Source: Nocardia asteroides (GTDB lineage Bacteria > Actinomycetota > Actinomycetes > Mycobacteriales > Mycobacteriaceae). Taken from it: 64,000 nucleotides of DNA. How positions within the stretch are numbered: position 1 is the stretch's first letter; each line of letters opens with the position of its first letter. Under the pieces are notes generated by a model. That model worked only from the letters and a program-made list of their open reading frames with translations, did no database searches and was not told the DNA's origin. Shown one piece after another: positions 27,319-34,691 of this stretch. The position numbers were made by a program, and so were the translations under genes. The stretch lies in NCBI RefSeq assembly GCF_021183625.1, contig NZ_CP089214.1:6510001-6574000 (forward strand). Reading direction: 5' to 3'.

Positions 27319-27385
27319 CGATCGAGACCTCCTCGACCAGCACGTCCTCCTCGACGAGGGATTCGGTCTTCGTGTCCTCGGTCAT
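27296..27385 (-). CDS. mftA: Mycofactocin precursor peptide
   Basis: A 29-residue precursor peptide, visible on direct translation of the minus strand from ATG 27385. It starts MTEDTKTES, has an acidic leader and ends in the family signature IDGMCGVY, whose last two residues are the cofactor's source. AGGAAGGTGA precedes the start. It is translationally coupled to mftB. It heads a short mftA-mftB-mftC operon; mftD, mftE, mftF and mftR are not adjacent. Confidence 0.95.
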   Translation of the reverse strand: MTEDTKTESLVEEDVLVEEVSIDGMCGVY

Positions 27386-27513
27386 CTGCGTCACCTTCCT
27401 GTATGGCTGTGATCACGAGCATAATGTCAGTTCGTGTCGAAAAGGAAGAAATGGCACGAGAATGTAATTTCCGAAGGTGCATTACACTGCTCTCGAACCG
27501 ATGGAGGTGCGCG
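27386..27513. promoter_or_regulatory. Divergent promoter region of mftA and thioesterase gene
   Basis: The 128-bp gap between mftA and the thioesterase gene holds an inverted pair CACGA/TCGTG (about 27414-27436) around GCATAATGTCAGT, which could be a TetR-type operator. On the plus strand, TACACT at about 27483-27488 is a plausible -10 for the thioesterase gene. Regulator identity is not visible here. Confidence 0.4.
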
Positions 27514-28368
27514 ATGACGGAGTCGTCGGTGCGGCGCATGCTGGCTGTCTTCGACGTCGAGCCCGCCGGTCCCGGCCGCTTCGCGGGGACCAGCGACGGG
27601 GGCTCGCGGCGGGTGGTCGACGGCACCCAGTTGCTCGCGCAATCGCTGGTCGCGGCCGCGAAGACCTTCGAGGACAAGGTGATCCGCTCCGCGCACGCCA
27701 CCTTCTCGCGCGCGGTCGATCCGGAGCGGCCGGTGGAGTTCGTGGTCGAGCAGACGCACCGCGGCCGCTCGATGGCGAGTGCGGTGGTCGGGGTGGAGCA
27801 GGGCGGGCGGCGCTGCGCCACGGTCTCGGTGCTGGCCGACACCCCGACGGACGACGTCGTCCGGCACCACGTGCCGCGCCCCGAGGTACCCGGCCCGGCG
27901 GCCGCGGTCTCCGTCGACATGCCGCTGACCGGCCGCGACCTGCGGATCGTCGGGGTGGCCGACGTGAACGACCCGGACGAGGTCGGCCCGCCGGAGCTGC
28001 ACGCCTGGCTGCGCTACGACCCGATCCCGGACCGCGACGACCTGGCCAAGGCGCTGCTCGCGCACTTCACCGGGCACCTCTCGGTCTCCGCCACGCTGCG
28101 CGCGCACCCCGGCGTCGGCACCGCCCAGGCGCACCACACGATCTCCACCGCGCCGATGACGGTGGCGGTGCGCTTCCACGAGCCTGCCGGGTGGGACGGG
28201 TGGCTACTGTATTCGCACGAGAGCATCCAGGTCGGCGCGGGCATGTCCTGCGTGCGCGGGCTGGTGCACACCGAGGACGGGCGGCTGATCGCCTCCTTCA
28301 CCCAGGAGGCGATGATCCGCCCGCTGCGCGGGGACGACACCGCCATCCCGGCGGAGGCCCGGCTGTGA
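27514..28368 (+). CDS. TesB-like acyl-CoA thioesterase
   Basis: A 284-residue double hot-dog acyl-CoA thioesterase II relative. The family pattern is seen in VVDGTQLLAQSLVAAAKTFEDKVIRSAHATFSRAVDPERPVEF (first hot-dog entry) and, in the second, ISTAPMTVAVRFHEPAGWDGWLLYSHESIQVGAGMSCVRGLVHTEDG. It should hydrolyse acyl-CoA esters in the cytosol. ATG 27514 is preceded by GGAGGTG. It is divergent from mftA and is followed 13 bp later by a DUF427 gene. Confidence 0.82.
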   Translation: MTESSVRRMLAVFDVEPAGPGRFAGTSDGGSRRVVDGTQLLAQSLVAAAKTFEDKVIRSAHATFSRAVDPERPVEFVVEQTHRGRSMASAVVGVEQGGRRCATVSVLADTPTDDVVRHHVPRPEVPGPAAAVSVDMPLTGRDLRIVGVADVNDPDEVGPPELHAWLRYDPIPDRDDLAKALLAHFTGHLSVSATLRAHPGVGTAQAHHTISTAPMTVAVRFHEPAGWDGWLLYSHESIQVGAGMSCVRGLVHTEDGRLIASFTQEAMIRPLRGDDTAIPAEARL

Positions 28369-28381
28369 GAAGGGATTTGCG

Positions 28382-28777
28382 GTGACCGATCACCCCGGCT
28401 TTCTGACCCGCCCCGACTACCGGGTCGACATCCACCTCCGGCGCAACCTGATCACCGTGCACCACGGCGAGGTGCTGGTCGCCGAGAGCATCCGCGCGCT
28501 GCTGGTGGACGAGCAGGACCACGGTCTGGTCTTCTACCTGCCGCGCGCCGACGTCCGGGTGCAGCTGGCGGCCGACGAGTCGCGCGCGAGCAGCTGCCCC
28601 TTCAAGGGCGCCGCGACCTACTGGCGCTTCGACGGCGACGGCGGCGAGGCGGTGGTCTGGAGCTACGAGGACCCGGCGCCGCAGGTGGCGCTGCTGCGCG
28701 GGCACGTCGCCTTCTACCAGGACCGGGTGACGCTGCGGGTCGGGGTGGCGACCCCGGCGGTCAGCGGCAGGGACTGA
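28382..28777 (+). CDS. DUF427 domain-containing protein
   Basis: A 131-residue DUF427 protein. The diagnostic segment SSCPFKGAATYW lies near residue 75, followed by VVWSYEDPAPQVALLRGHVAFY. DUF427 proteins are small beta-rich cytosolic proteins of unsettled function, common in actinobacteria beside lipid genes. The GTG start is 13 bp after the thioesterase stop, so the two are probably co-transcribed. Confidence 0.88.
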   Translation: MTDHPGFLTRPDYRVDIHLRRNLITVHHGEVLVAESIRALLVDEQDHGLVFYLPRADVRVQLAADESRASSCPFKGAATYWRFDGDGGEAVVWSYEDPAPQVALLRGHVAFYQDRVTLRVGVATPAVSGRD

Positions 28778-28779
28778 GC

Positions 28780-29706
28780 TCAGCGCTCGAGCCTGGGCAG
28801 CACCTCGGCGGCGAAGAGCTCCATGGTCGCCTCGGCCTCGCGCGGCGAGACCAGGAAGACGACCGCGTCGATGCCGTGCGCGGCCCGCTCGGCGAGCTGC
28901 TCGGCGACCATGGCCGGGGTGCCGACGTAGCCGTCGTCCAGGCCGTAGGCTGCGGCGCCGTACCGGCGTTCGGCCCGCGCCCGCACCGCGGGCAGCGCGG
29001 CCTCGTCCGGGGCCAGCGCGAGCACCGCCTGGTGCGAGCGCGCGATGGTGGCCGGATCCCGCTGCACGGCAGCGCATTCGCGCTCCAGCGCGGAGGTGAG
29101 CGCGGGCCGGTCGCGCAGGCCGTAGGTGGGGATGTTCCAGACGTCGGCGTACCGGGCGACCAGCGGCAGCGTGTACTTCGGCCCCGCCCCGCCCAGGTGG
29201 ATCGGCGGCCGCGGCCGCTGCACCGGGCCTGGCACGTTCGGCAGCTCGGTGACCCGGTAGTGCGCGCCGGCGAAGGTGGTCGGCTCGCCGGTGAACATCC
29301 GGGTGACGATCTCCAGCGTCTCGCCGAGCCGCGCGGAGCGCTCGGCGGCGCTGCCCCACGGCAGCCCGGCGCGGCGGTGCTCCTCCGCGACCGACCCGCT
29401 GCCGATGCCGAACTCCAGCCTGCCGCCGGAGATGACGTCCAGCGTGGTGGCCATCCGGCCGAGCAGCGCCGGGTGCCGGAAGCCGTTGCACAGGACGAGG
29501 GCGCCGACCCGGAGCGTCTCGGTGCCGCAGAGCAGCGCGGTCGCGGTGGTCCACGCCTCCAGCGCGGGCTGCTCGGGCAGGCCGGGCGCGTAGAGGTGGT
29601 CGAAGACCCAGAACGTGTCGAAGCCGGTGCGCTCGGCGGTGCGCGCGAGGTCGAGCAGCGCGCCCGCGTCGGCGACCAGCTGGGGTACGAAGATCCCGAA
29701 CCGCAT
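28780..29706 (-). CDS. LLM-class flavin-dependent oxidoreductase
   Basis: A 308-residue luciferase-like monooxygenase of the F420/flavin class. It begins MRFGIFVPQLVADAGALLDL, then FDTFWVFDHLY, TLRVGALVLCNGFRHPALLGRMATTLDVISGGRLEFGIGSG, and IHLGGAGPKYTLPLVARYADVWN, all standard LLM features. The start at 29706 is chosen over an upstream in-frame ATG (29763) because it matches the family N-terminus. It converges on the DUF427 gene with 2 bp between. Substrate unknown. Confidence 0.87.
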   Translation of the reverse strand: MRFGIFVPQLVADAGALLDLARTAERTGFDTFWVFDHLYAPGLPEQPALEAWTTATALLCGTETLRVGALVLCNGFRHPALLGRMATTLDVISGGRLEFGIGSGSVAEEHRRAGLPWGSAAERSARLGETLEIVTRMFTGEPTTFAGAHYRVTELPNVPGPVQRPRPPIHLGGAGPKYTLPLVARYADVWNIPTYGLRDRPALTSALERECAAVQRDPATIARSHQAVLALAPDEAALPAVRARAERRYGAAAYGLDDGYVGTPAMVAEQLAERAAHGIDAVVFLVSPREAEATMELFAAEVLPRLER

Positions 29707-29965
29707 CTCCCGACGGTAGCCCAAACACCCGGTCGCGCTCCGCCCCGACCTGGCCGGCGACATCGCCGGCTTCCAGGCGCTCTACGCCGAGATGTTCGCC
29801 GAGTACCTCGGCGACGCGCGCGGCGAACTACGCGGAGAACCTGGTGATCCTCGGAGGTGAGCAGACCGGGCGCAGGAGCTGGTCGGGGTGGGGCCGCCCG
29901 GTGACGCCGCCCGCCGCCCGCCGCACCGATTGCGCCCGGACGAGTTCGACCCGCCGCGGCCGTGA
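29707..29965 (+). pseudogene. Remnant of conservon genes (sensor kinase fragment)
   Basis: This 259-bp stretch has no intact gene but holds protein-like fragments. At about 29826-29876, NYAENLVILGGEQTGRRSW resembles the NxENLLVLxGxxxGRRW segment of conservon (CvnA-type) sensor kinases. In another frame the tail LRPDEFDPPRP ends in a TGA (29963-29965) that overlaps the GTG start of the DUF742 gene by the typical GTGA. A further fragment, AGFQALYAEMFAEYLGDARG, at 29770-29830 is not identified. The pattern suggests deletions and frameshifts in an upstream conservon gene. Confidence 0.5.
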
Positions 29966-30222
29966 ACGACCACGGGGAGGCATGGTTCGACGAGGACGCG
30001 GGCACGATCGGCCGGCTGTACGCGGAGATCCTGCGGCTCGGCCGGGAGCCGCAGTCGATCGCCGAACTCGCCGCGAAGCTGCGGCTTCCGCTCACCTCGA
30101 CCAAGGTGCTGGTCGACGACGGCCTGCTGGAGTTCCGCGAGCCGGTGCCGCTCGACCGGGACACCGATGCCGCCGACATCGGTGTCCTGCGCGCGCTGCT
30201 GAAGGGAATCGAGGCGCTCTAG
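29962..30222 (+). CDS. DUF742-family protein with apparent internal deletion
   Basis: An 86-residue protein that keeps both ends of the conservon DUF742 family (usually about 120-150 residues) but not the middle. The N-terminus WFDEDAGTIGRLYA jumps straight to EILRLGREPQSIAELAAKLR, omitting the usual glycine-rich TxGRT segment and the stretch before EYAEI. KVLVDDGLLEF lacks the GDLI normally found after KVLV. The end GVLRALLKGIEAL is intact. Intact homologues work with roadblock proteins and small GTPases; this copy is likely non-functional. It overlaps the converging GMC gene by 4 bp. Confidence 0.6.
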   Translation: MNDHGEAWFDEDAGTIGRLYAEILRLGREPQSIAELAAKLRLPLTSTKVLVDDGLLEFREPVPLDRDTDAADIGVLRALLKGIEAL

Positions 30223-32174
30223 GCGAGCGTCGCGGCCAGCCTGCCCGCGTTCATCCAGCCGATCGCCTCGATCGAGACCATCGGGTTCACCCCGGACGCG
30301 GTGGGGAAGCAGGAGGCGTCCGCGACGACCAGGTTCGGCACCTCCCAGGTGGCGCCGTCCGGGTTCAGCGCGGAGTGCTCGGCGCTGCCGCCCATCCGGG
30401 CCGAGCCCATGATGTGCAGCGCCGCCATGGCGCACTGGCCCGGCCCGTACCCGGCGCTCGCGCAGCGGGCCGCGAAGGCGGCGTGGTCGCCGCGGCTCCC
30501 CGGCTCGTACGAGGCGCCGGACTGGTGCCCGGAGTTGATCGCCCGCGCCCCGGCTGCCTCCAGGATCTCGGCGGCACCGGTGATCCCGCGGTGCAGGTGC
30601 GCGCGGTCCCGCGCCGAGAGCGTGTAGTGCACGATCGGCTCGCCCGCCTTGTCCACGGTCACCGTGCCGTGGTCGCGGTCCCTGGTGATCACGCCGATGG
30701 CGACGGTGTTGCCCAGGTTCAGCATGGCGGCGCGGTGCGCGTCGGCGCCGAGCCAGTTCATGAAGCCGACCAGCATGCCGGGGTGCATCGGGCCGGTCTC
30801 GTAGATGACGCCGTAGCCGTCGCCGTCCAGATCCGCGTGCTGCCGGGAGATCCGGGTCTGCAGCCCGCCCTCCCAGGGCCGGATCTCCTCGTCGAAGGTG
30901 CCGAAGACCGCGGAGGCCGGGTGCAGCCGCAGATGGTCGCCGATGTTCTTGTTCCGCAATCCGGAGCGGCGCAGCAGCGCCGGGGTCTGGATGGCGCCCG
31001 CGGCGACCACCACCGCCCCGGCCCGCACGGTGAACTCGGCGCCGTCGGCGGTGCGCGCGGTGACGCCGGTCGCCCGGCCCGCGCTGACCTCGACCCGGCG
31101 CACGTCGGCGCCGACCACCAGCCGGGCGCCGCGCTCGGCGGCATCGCGCAGCCAGGTCTTGGTCGCCGACTGCTTGGCGCCGATCCGGCAGCCGTAGCCG
31201 CAGCGGCCGCACTCGGTGCCCGCGTCGCAGGCGTCGGTGACGTTGCGCGGCAGGGTGTCCAGCTCCCAGCCGAGCGCGGTGACGCCGCGCGCCAGCACGC
31301 CGTCGCGGGCGGAGAGCGGGGAGCGCTCCGAGGTCACCGCGATGCGGCGCACCACCTCGTCCATGGCGGCGCCGTACTCGTCGCCGGCGAACTGCTCCGC
31401 GCCGAGCGCCGCCCACTCCGCGCGCACCGCGTCCGGGGTGCGCAGCGAGGTGCTCCAGTTGACGACGGTGCCGCCGCCGAGGCAGCTCCCGGCCACCAGG
31501 GTCAGCTGCCCCTCGGCGGTGGCCTGCGGGCCGGGGGAGTAGAGCGTGGTGAGGGCGTCGAGCTCGCCGTTCCCGAAGTCGGCGTCGTCGTAGTACTCGC
31601 CGCGCTCCAGCACCACCACGTCCAGCCCGGCCGCCGCGAGCCTGGCCGCGGCCGCGCCGCCGCCCGCTCCGGAGCCGACCACGACGACATCGCAGTCGAG
31701 CGTTTCGGAGCCGTTCGGGCGCAGCGGTTTCAGGGCGGGCTCGGGTGCCGTGGCCAGCGGGCCCGGCGCGGCCGGGTACCCCATTTCCTTCCACAGCGGG
31801 TTGTCGCCGTGCGGGCCGGGGGTGGTGTAGTACGAGAGCAGCGCCGCCTGCTTGAGCGCCTGGAAGATCGCGCGCTTGGGGGCGAGCCGCGAGTTGCCGA
31901 GGCCGAGCAGCAGCCGCTCCCGCTCGGCCTGCGTGCGGGCCGAGAAGCGGCCGGGGGCGCCGCCGGTGAGCAGCGCGAGCAGCGGGGAGTCCCAGATCCC
32001 GAGCAGGGTGGCGAGCTGCCTGCCCTCCGCGGCGCGCGGATTGCGGGCCAGCAGCCGCAGCACGACGTCGGGAACGCCGAGCTCGGCGGCGGAGGGCAGG
32101 GCGTTGCCGTCACCCGGTGCGAACGTGTCGCAGATCAGCGTGAGGGCTGCCCGCTGACGTGCGGTGAGGTCCAT
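30219..32174 (-). CDS. GMC-family FAD-dependent oxidoreductase (long form)
   Basis: A 651-residue flavoprotein. The N-terminal 150 residues (MDLTARQRAALTLICDTFAPGD and KRAIFQALKQAALLSYYTTPG) form the gluconate-dehydrogenase-3/long-chain alcohol oxidase-like extension. The FAD fold follows: CDVVVVGSGAGGGAAAARLAAAG, then the GMC motif GSCLGGGTVVNWSTS, and a Cys-rich CDAGTECGRCGYGCRIG. The C-terminal SARMGGSAEHSALNPDG and NPMVSIEAIGW contain the active-site region. It probably oxidises a long-chain or steroid alcohol. Start 32174 follows GGGAG. Confidence 0.88.
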   Translation of the reverse strand: MDLTARQRAALTLICDTFAPGDGNALPSAAELGVPDVVLRLLARNPRAAEGRQLATLLGIWDSPLLALLTGGAPGRFSARTQAERERLLLGLGNSRLAPKRAIFQALKQAALLSYYTTPGPHGDNPLWKEMGYPAAPGPLATAPEPALKPLRPNGSETLDCDVVVVGSGAGGGAAAARLAAAGLDVVVLERGEYYDDADFGNGELDALTTLYSPGPQATAEGQLTLVAGSCLGGGTVVNWSTSLRTPDAVRAEWAALGAEQFAGDEYGAAMDEVVRRIAVTSERSPLSARDGVLARGVTALGWELDTLPRNVTDACDAGTECGRCGYGCRIGAKQSATKTWLRDAAERGARLVVGADVRRVEVSAGRATGVTARTADGAEFTVRAGAVVVAAGAIQTPALLRRSGLRNKNIGDHLRLHPASAVFGTFDEEIRPWEGGLQTRISRQHADLDGDGYGVIYETGPMHPGMLVGFMNWLGADAHRAAMLNLGNTVAIGVITRDRDHGTVTVDKAGEPIVHYTLSARDRAHLHRGITGAAEILEAAGARAINSGHQSGASYEPGSRGDHAAFAARCASAGYGPGQCAMAALHIMGSARMGGSAEHSALNPDGATWEVPNLVVADASCFPTASGVNPMVSIEAIGWMNAGRLAATLA

Positions 32175-32190
32175 GCGAACTCCCGGCGGT

Positions 32191-32248
32191 ATGTGAATCA
32201 CGACTCACATGAATAGGCTGTCGCGGAACCATAGCCTGCACGACAGCC
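32191..32248. promoter_or_regulatory. Inverted repeats upstream of GMC oxidoreductase
   Basis: Upstream of the GMC gene, ATGTGA (32191-32196) and TCACAT (32205-32210) form a 6-bp inverted repeat with an 8-bp spacer, starting 17 bp before the start codon, a likely repressor site. A second repeat, GGCTGTCG (32216-32223) and CGACAGCC (32241-32248), could be an operator or a weak terminator of the preceding minus-strand gene. Confidence 0.45.
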
Positions 32249-32293
32249 GGGAGTAAAGCAGCGAAGACCAGGAAGTTCTTCCGGAATCCCGGA

Positions 32294-33025
32294 TTACTTC
32301 GGTGCCTCACCCGTGGTCGCGCGGTCGCGCCAGACGTCCAGGATCTCGGTGGCGAAGCTGCTGGTCGGCAGCGGCGGGCGCTGGCCGGTGGCGACGTGCG
32401 CGGCGAGCGCGGCCAGCCGGGTCGCCGCCCGCGCGGGCCAGCCGTTGGCCAGGGTCCAGGCGTAGACGTCGTCGCCGGTGAAGCAGTGGCCGTTCTCGTG
32501 CGCGATGCTCAGCACCGCGGCGGCGTCCCTGCGGTCCTGTGCCGCGGTGAGATTCGAGGCCGGGTCGACCAGCCCGGAGAGCGTCGTCAGCGCCTCGGCC
32601 ACCACCGGGTCCAGCCGGGCCGCGCCGGGGGGCGGCACCGCGGGGCCGAGCAGCCGGGGCTGCGCGGCCTGCGCCCAGGCGGCGACCTCGTCCAGGCTGT
32701 TCGGCACCACGCAGAGCGCGGTGGTGCGGCGGTCGTCGGCGATCCGGGTGAGCTCCTCCGGGGTCGGCCAGGCCGCGAGCACCGGGCCGCCGCGCCAGGT
32801 CGTGGCCGGCCTGCGCCAGGTCGCCACCAGCGCCCTGGCCTCGTCGACGAACTCGCGCAGCCACGGGTTGTCGTCGACATTCGACCGGCCCGGCGCGTAG
32901 ACCAGCGGCGTCCCGCCGAAACGGCGGGATCTGCGGGCGACCCAGGCAATTCCGTCGGACAGCCCGGGGTCGTCACCGACAGCGGTCAGTGCAGTCGGGT
33001 AACGCCATCGGCCCGCGGCAGACAT
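32294..33025 (-). CDS. Conserved hypothetical protein
   Basis: A 243-residue soluble protein I do not recognise. The N-terminal half includes RRFGGTPLVYAPGRSNVDDNPWLREFVDEARALVATW and TALCVVPNSLDEVAAWAQAA. The C-terminal half is helical with AHENGHCFTGDDVYAWTLANGWPARAATRLAALAAHV. No signal peptide or membrane segment. It is divergent from a FadR-type regulator and upstream of the GMC oxidoreductase on the same strand. ATG 33034 is an alternative start. Confidence 0.6.
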   Translation of the reverse strand: MSAAGRWRYPTALTAVGDDPGLSDGIAWVARRSRRFGGTPLVYAPGRSNVDDNPWLREFVDEARALVATWRRPATTWRGGPVLAAWPTPEELTRIADDRRTTALCVVPNSLDEVAAWAQAAQPRLLGPAVPPPGAARLDPVVAEALTTLSGLVDPASNLTAAQDRRDAAAVLSIAHENGHCFTGDDVYAWTLANGWPARAATRLAALAAHVATGQRPPLPTSSFATEILDVWRDRATTGEAPK

Positions 33026-33090
33026 GGGCACCATCCTCGCATTACTGCGAGCGTCGGGTGGCGAGTGTCCGGTTCGAATGTTTCGGCGAT

Positions 33091-33109
33091 CAACTGGTCC
33101 AACCAGTTG
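33091..33109. promoter_or_regulatory. FadR-type operator
   Basis: A perfect inverted repeat CAACTGGT-CCA-ACCAGTTG (8-bp arms, 3-bp spacer) sits 33 bp before the FadR-type gene. Its core TGGTCCAACCA matches the TGGTnnnACCA form typical of GntR/FadR-family operators, so autoregulation and control of the divergent hypothetical gene are likely. Confidence 0.7.
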
Positions 33110-33141
33110 ACCAGCGGCGCATCATGCGGGATGGTGGGGGA

Positions 33142-33858
33142 GTGGACATCACCCCGGTCACCCGCGCCTCGGTCTCCGACGAGGTCTTCGGGCAGCTCGT
33201 CACCGAGATCCTCGCCGGGCGGCTGGCGCCCGGCGACGCGCTGCCCGGCGAGCGGGAGCTGGCCGAGCGCTTCGGTGTGAACCGGCACGCGGTGCGCGAG
33301 GCGCTCAAGGGGGTCAGGCAGGCCGGGCTGGTCCGGATCGCGCAGGGCGGCAAGACCAGGGTGCTGGACTGGCGGGTCAGCGCCGGGCTGGACGCGCTCT
33401 CGGCGCTGGCCGAGACCGGCGCGGTGCCGCCGGTGCGGATGCTGCGCGATATCGCCGAGATGCGCCGCAGCGTCGCGGCGGACGCCGCCCGGCTCTGTGC
33501 CGAGCGCGCCACCCCCGAGCAGCGGGCCGCCGTCACCGCGGCCGCCGAGCGCTACCCGGCCGCCACCGACCGGCCGGTCGACGCCACCGCCGCCGACCTG
33601 GACTTCTGGACCGCCGTGATCGACGGCTCCGGCAATATCGCCTACCGGCTCGGGCTGAACACCCTGGTCGCGGGGTTCGGCGCGATCGGCTGGCCGGTGA
33701 TCGCCGACCTCGGGCTCTTCATGGAGTACGTGGACCGCGCCGCGCACGCCGAGCTGGCCCGCCGGATCGCCGCCGCCGACGCGGAGGGCGCGCACGCGCT
33801 CGCCACCGAGCTGCTCGGCCGGATGGTGGCGCTGCTCGCGGGCGGGGTCGAGGAGTAG
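33142..33858 (+). CDS. GntR/FadR-family transcriptional regulator
   Basis: A 238-residue FadR-type regulator. The winged HTH reads VSDEVFGQLVTEILAGRLAP, GERELAERFGVNRHAVREALKGVRQAGLVRIAQGGKTRVLDW. The C-terminal all-helical FCD-like domain binds an unknown acid or acyl ligand. Start is uncertain: GTG 33142 (GGGATGG upstream) or ATG 33124; both lie downstream of the palindromic operator. It is followed by a sterol-desaturase-family gene after 2 bp, so it probably controls its own operon. Confidence 0.83.
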   Translation: MDITPVTRASVSDEVFGQLVTEILAGRLAPGDALPGERELAERFGVNRHAVREALKGVRQAGLVRIAQGGKTRVLDWRVSAGLDALSALAETGAVPPVRMLRDIAEMRRSVAADAARLCAERATPEQRAAVTAAAERYPAATDRPVDATAADLDFWTAVIDGSGNIAYRLGLNTLVAGFGAIGWPVIADLGLFMEYVDRAAHAELARRIAAADAEGAHALATELLGRMVALLAGGVEE

Positions 33859-33860
33859 CG

Positions 33861-34691
33861 ATGTTCGACCTGATCCTGCATGCCGTCCCGGTCTTCGTGC
33901 TCTGCCTCGCCCTGGAGGCCGCGTCGTTCCGCTTCCTGCCGGACGAGGACGAACTCGGCTACGAATTCCGCGATGCCAGAACCAGTATCGGCATGGGGCT
34001 CGGCAGCGTGGTGGTGAACGCGGGCTGGAAGCTGGCGCTGGTCGCCGTGCTCGCCGCCGCGTACACGGTGTCGCCGCTGCACCTGCCCGCCGACACCTGG
34101 TGGTTCTGGGCGCTGCTCTTCCTCGCCGACGACCTCGCCTTCTATTGCTATCACCGCACGCACCACACCGTCCGGGTGCTCTGGGCCAGCCACGTGGTGC
34201 ACCACTCCAGCCGGTTCTTCAACCTGTCGACCGCGCTGCGCCAGCCCTGGACGCCGTTCACCGCCATGCCGTTCTGGCTGCCGCTCGCGCTGCTCGGCTT
34301 CCCGCCGTGGGCCATCCTGCTGCAGCAGTCGGTGAGCCTGCTCTACCAGTTCTTCCTGCACACCGAGCGGGTCGGGAGGCTCTGGGCGCCGGTCGAGTTC
34401 GTCTTCAACACGCCCTCGCACCACCGGGTGCACCACGGCGCGAACCCGGAGTACCTGGATCGCAACTACGGCGGCATCCTCATCGTCTGGGACCGGCTTT
34501 TCGGCACCTTCGAGCCGGAGCTGGCCCGGGTGCGGTACGGGCTCACCACGAATATCGCCACGTTCAACCCGGTGCGGGTCGCCACCCACGAGTTCGCCGC
34601 GATCTGGCGGGATGTGCGCGGGGCGGCGTGCCTGCGGGATCGGTGGGGGTTCGTGGCGCGCGCGCCGGGGTGGCGGCCCGCGGATCAGTAG
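33861..34691 (+). CDS. Sterol desaturase/fatty acid hydroxylase family protein
   Basis: A 276-residue integral membrane di-iron enzyme. The three histidine boxes are HRTHH, HVVHH and HRVHH, with four or so hydrophobic segments around them (VPVFVLCLALEAASF, ALVAVLAAAYTV, FWALLFLADDLAFY, PLALLGFPPWAILL). The family hydroxylates or desaturates sterols, fatty acids or carotenoids. Context with a FadR-type regulator favours a lipid substrate. It converges on the prolyl aminopeptidase gene with a 7-bp overlap. Confidence 0.88.
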   Translation: MFDLILHAVPVFVLCLALEAASFRFLPDEDELGYEFRDARTSIGMGLGSVVVNAGWKLALVAVLAAAYTVSPLHLPADTWWFWALLFLADDLAFYCYHRTHHTVRVLWASHVVHHSSRFFNLSTALRQPWTPFTAMPFWLPLALLGFPPWAILLQQSVSLLYQFFLHTERVGRLWAPVEFVFNTPSHHRVHHGANPEYLDRNYGGILIVWDRLFGTFEPELARVRYGLTTNIATFNPVRVATHEFAAIWRDVRGAACLRDRWGFVARAPGWRPADQ

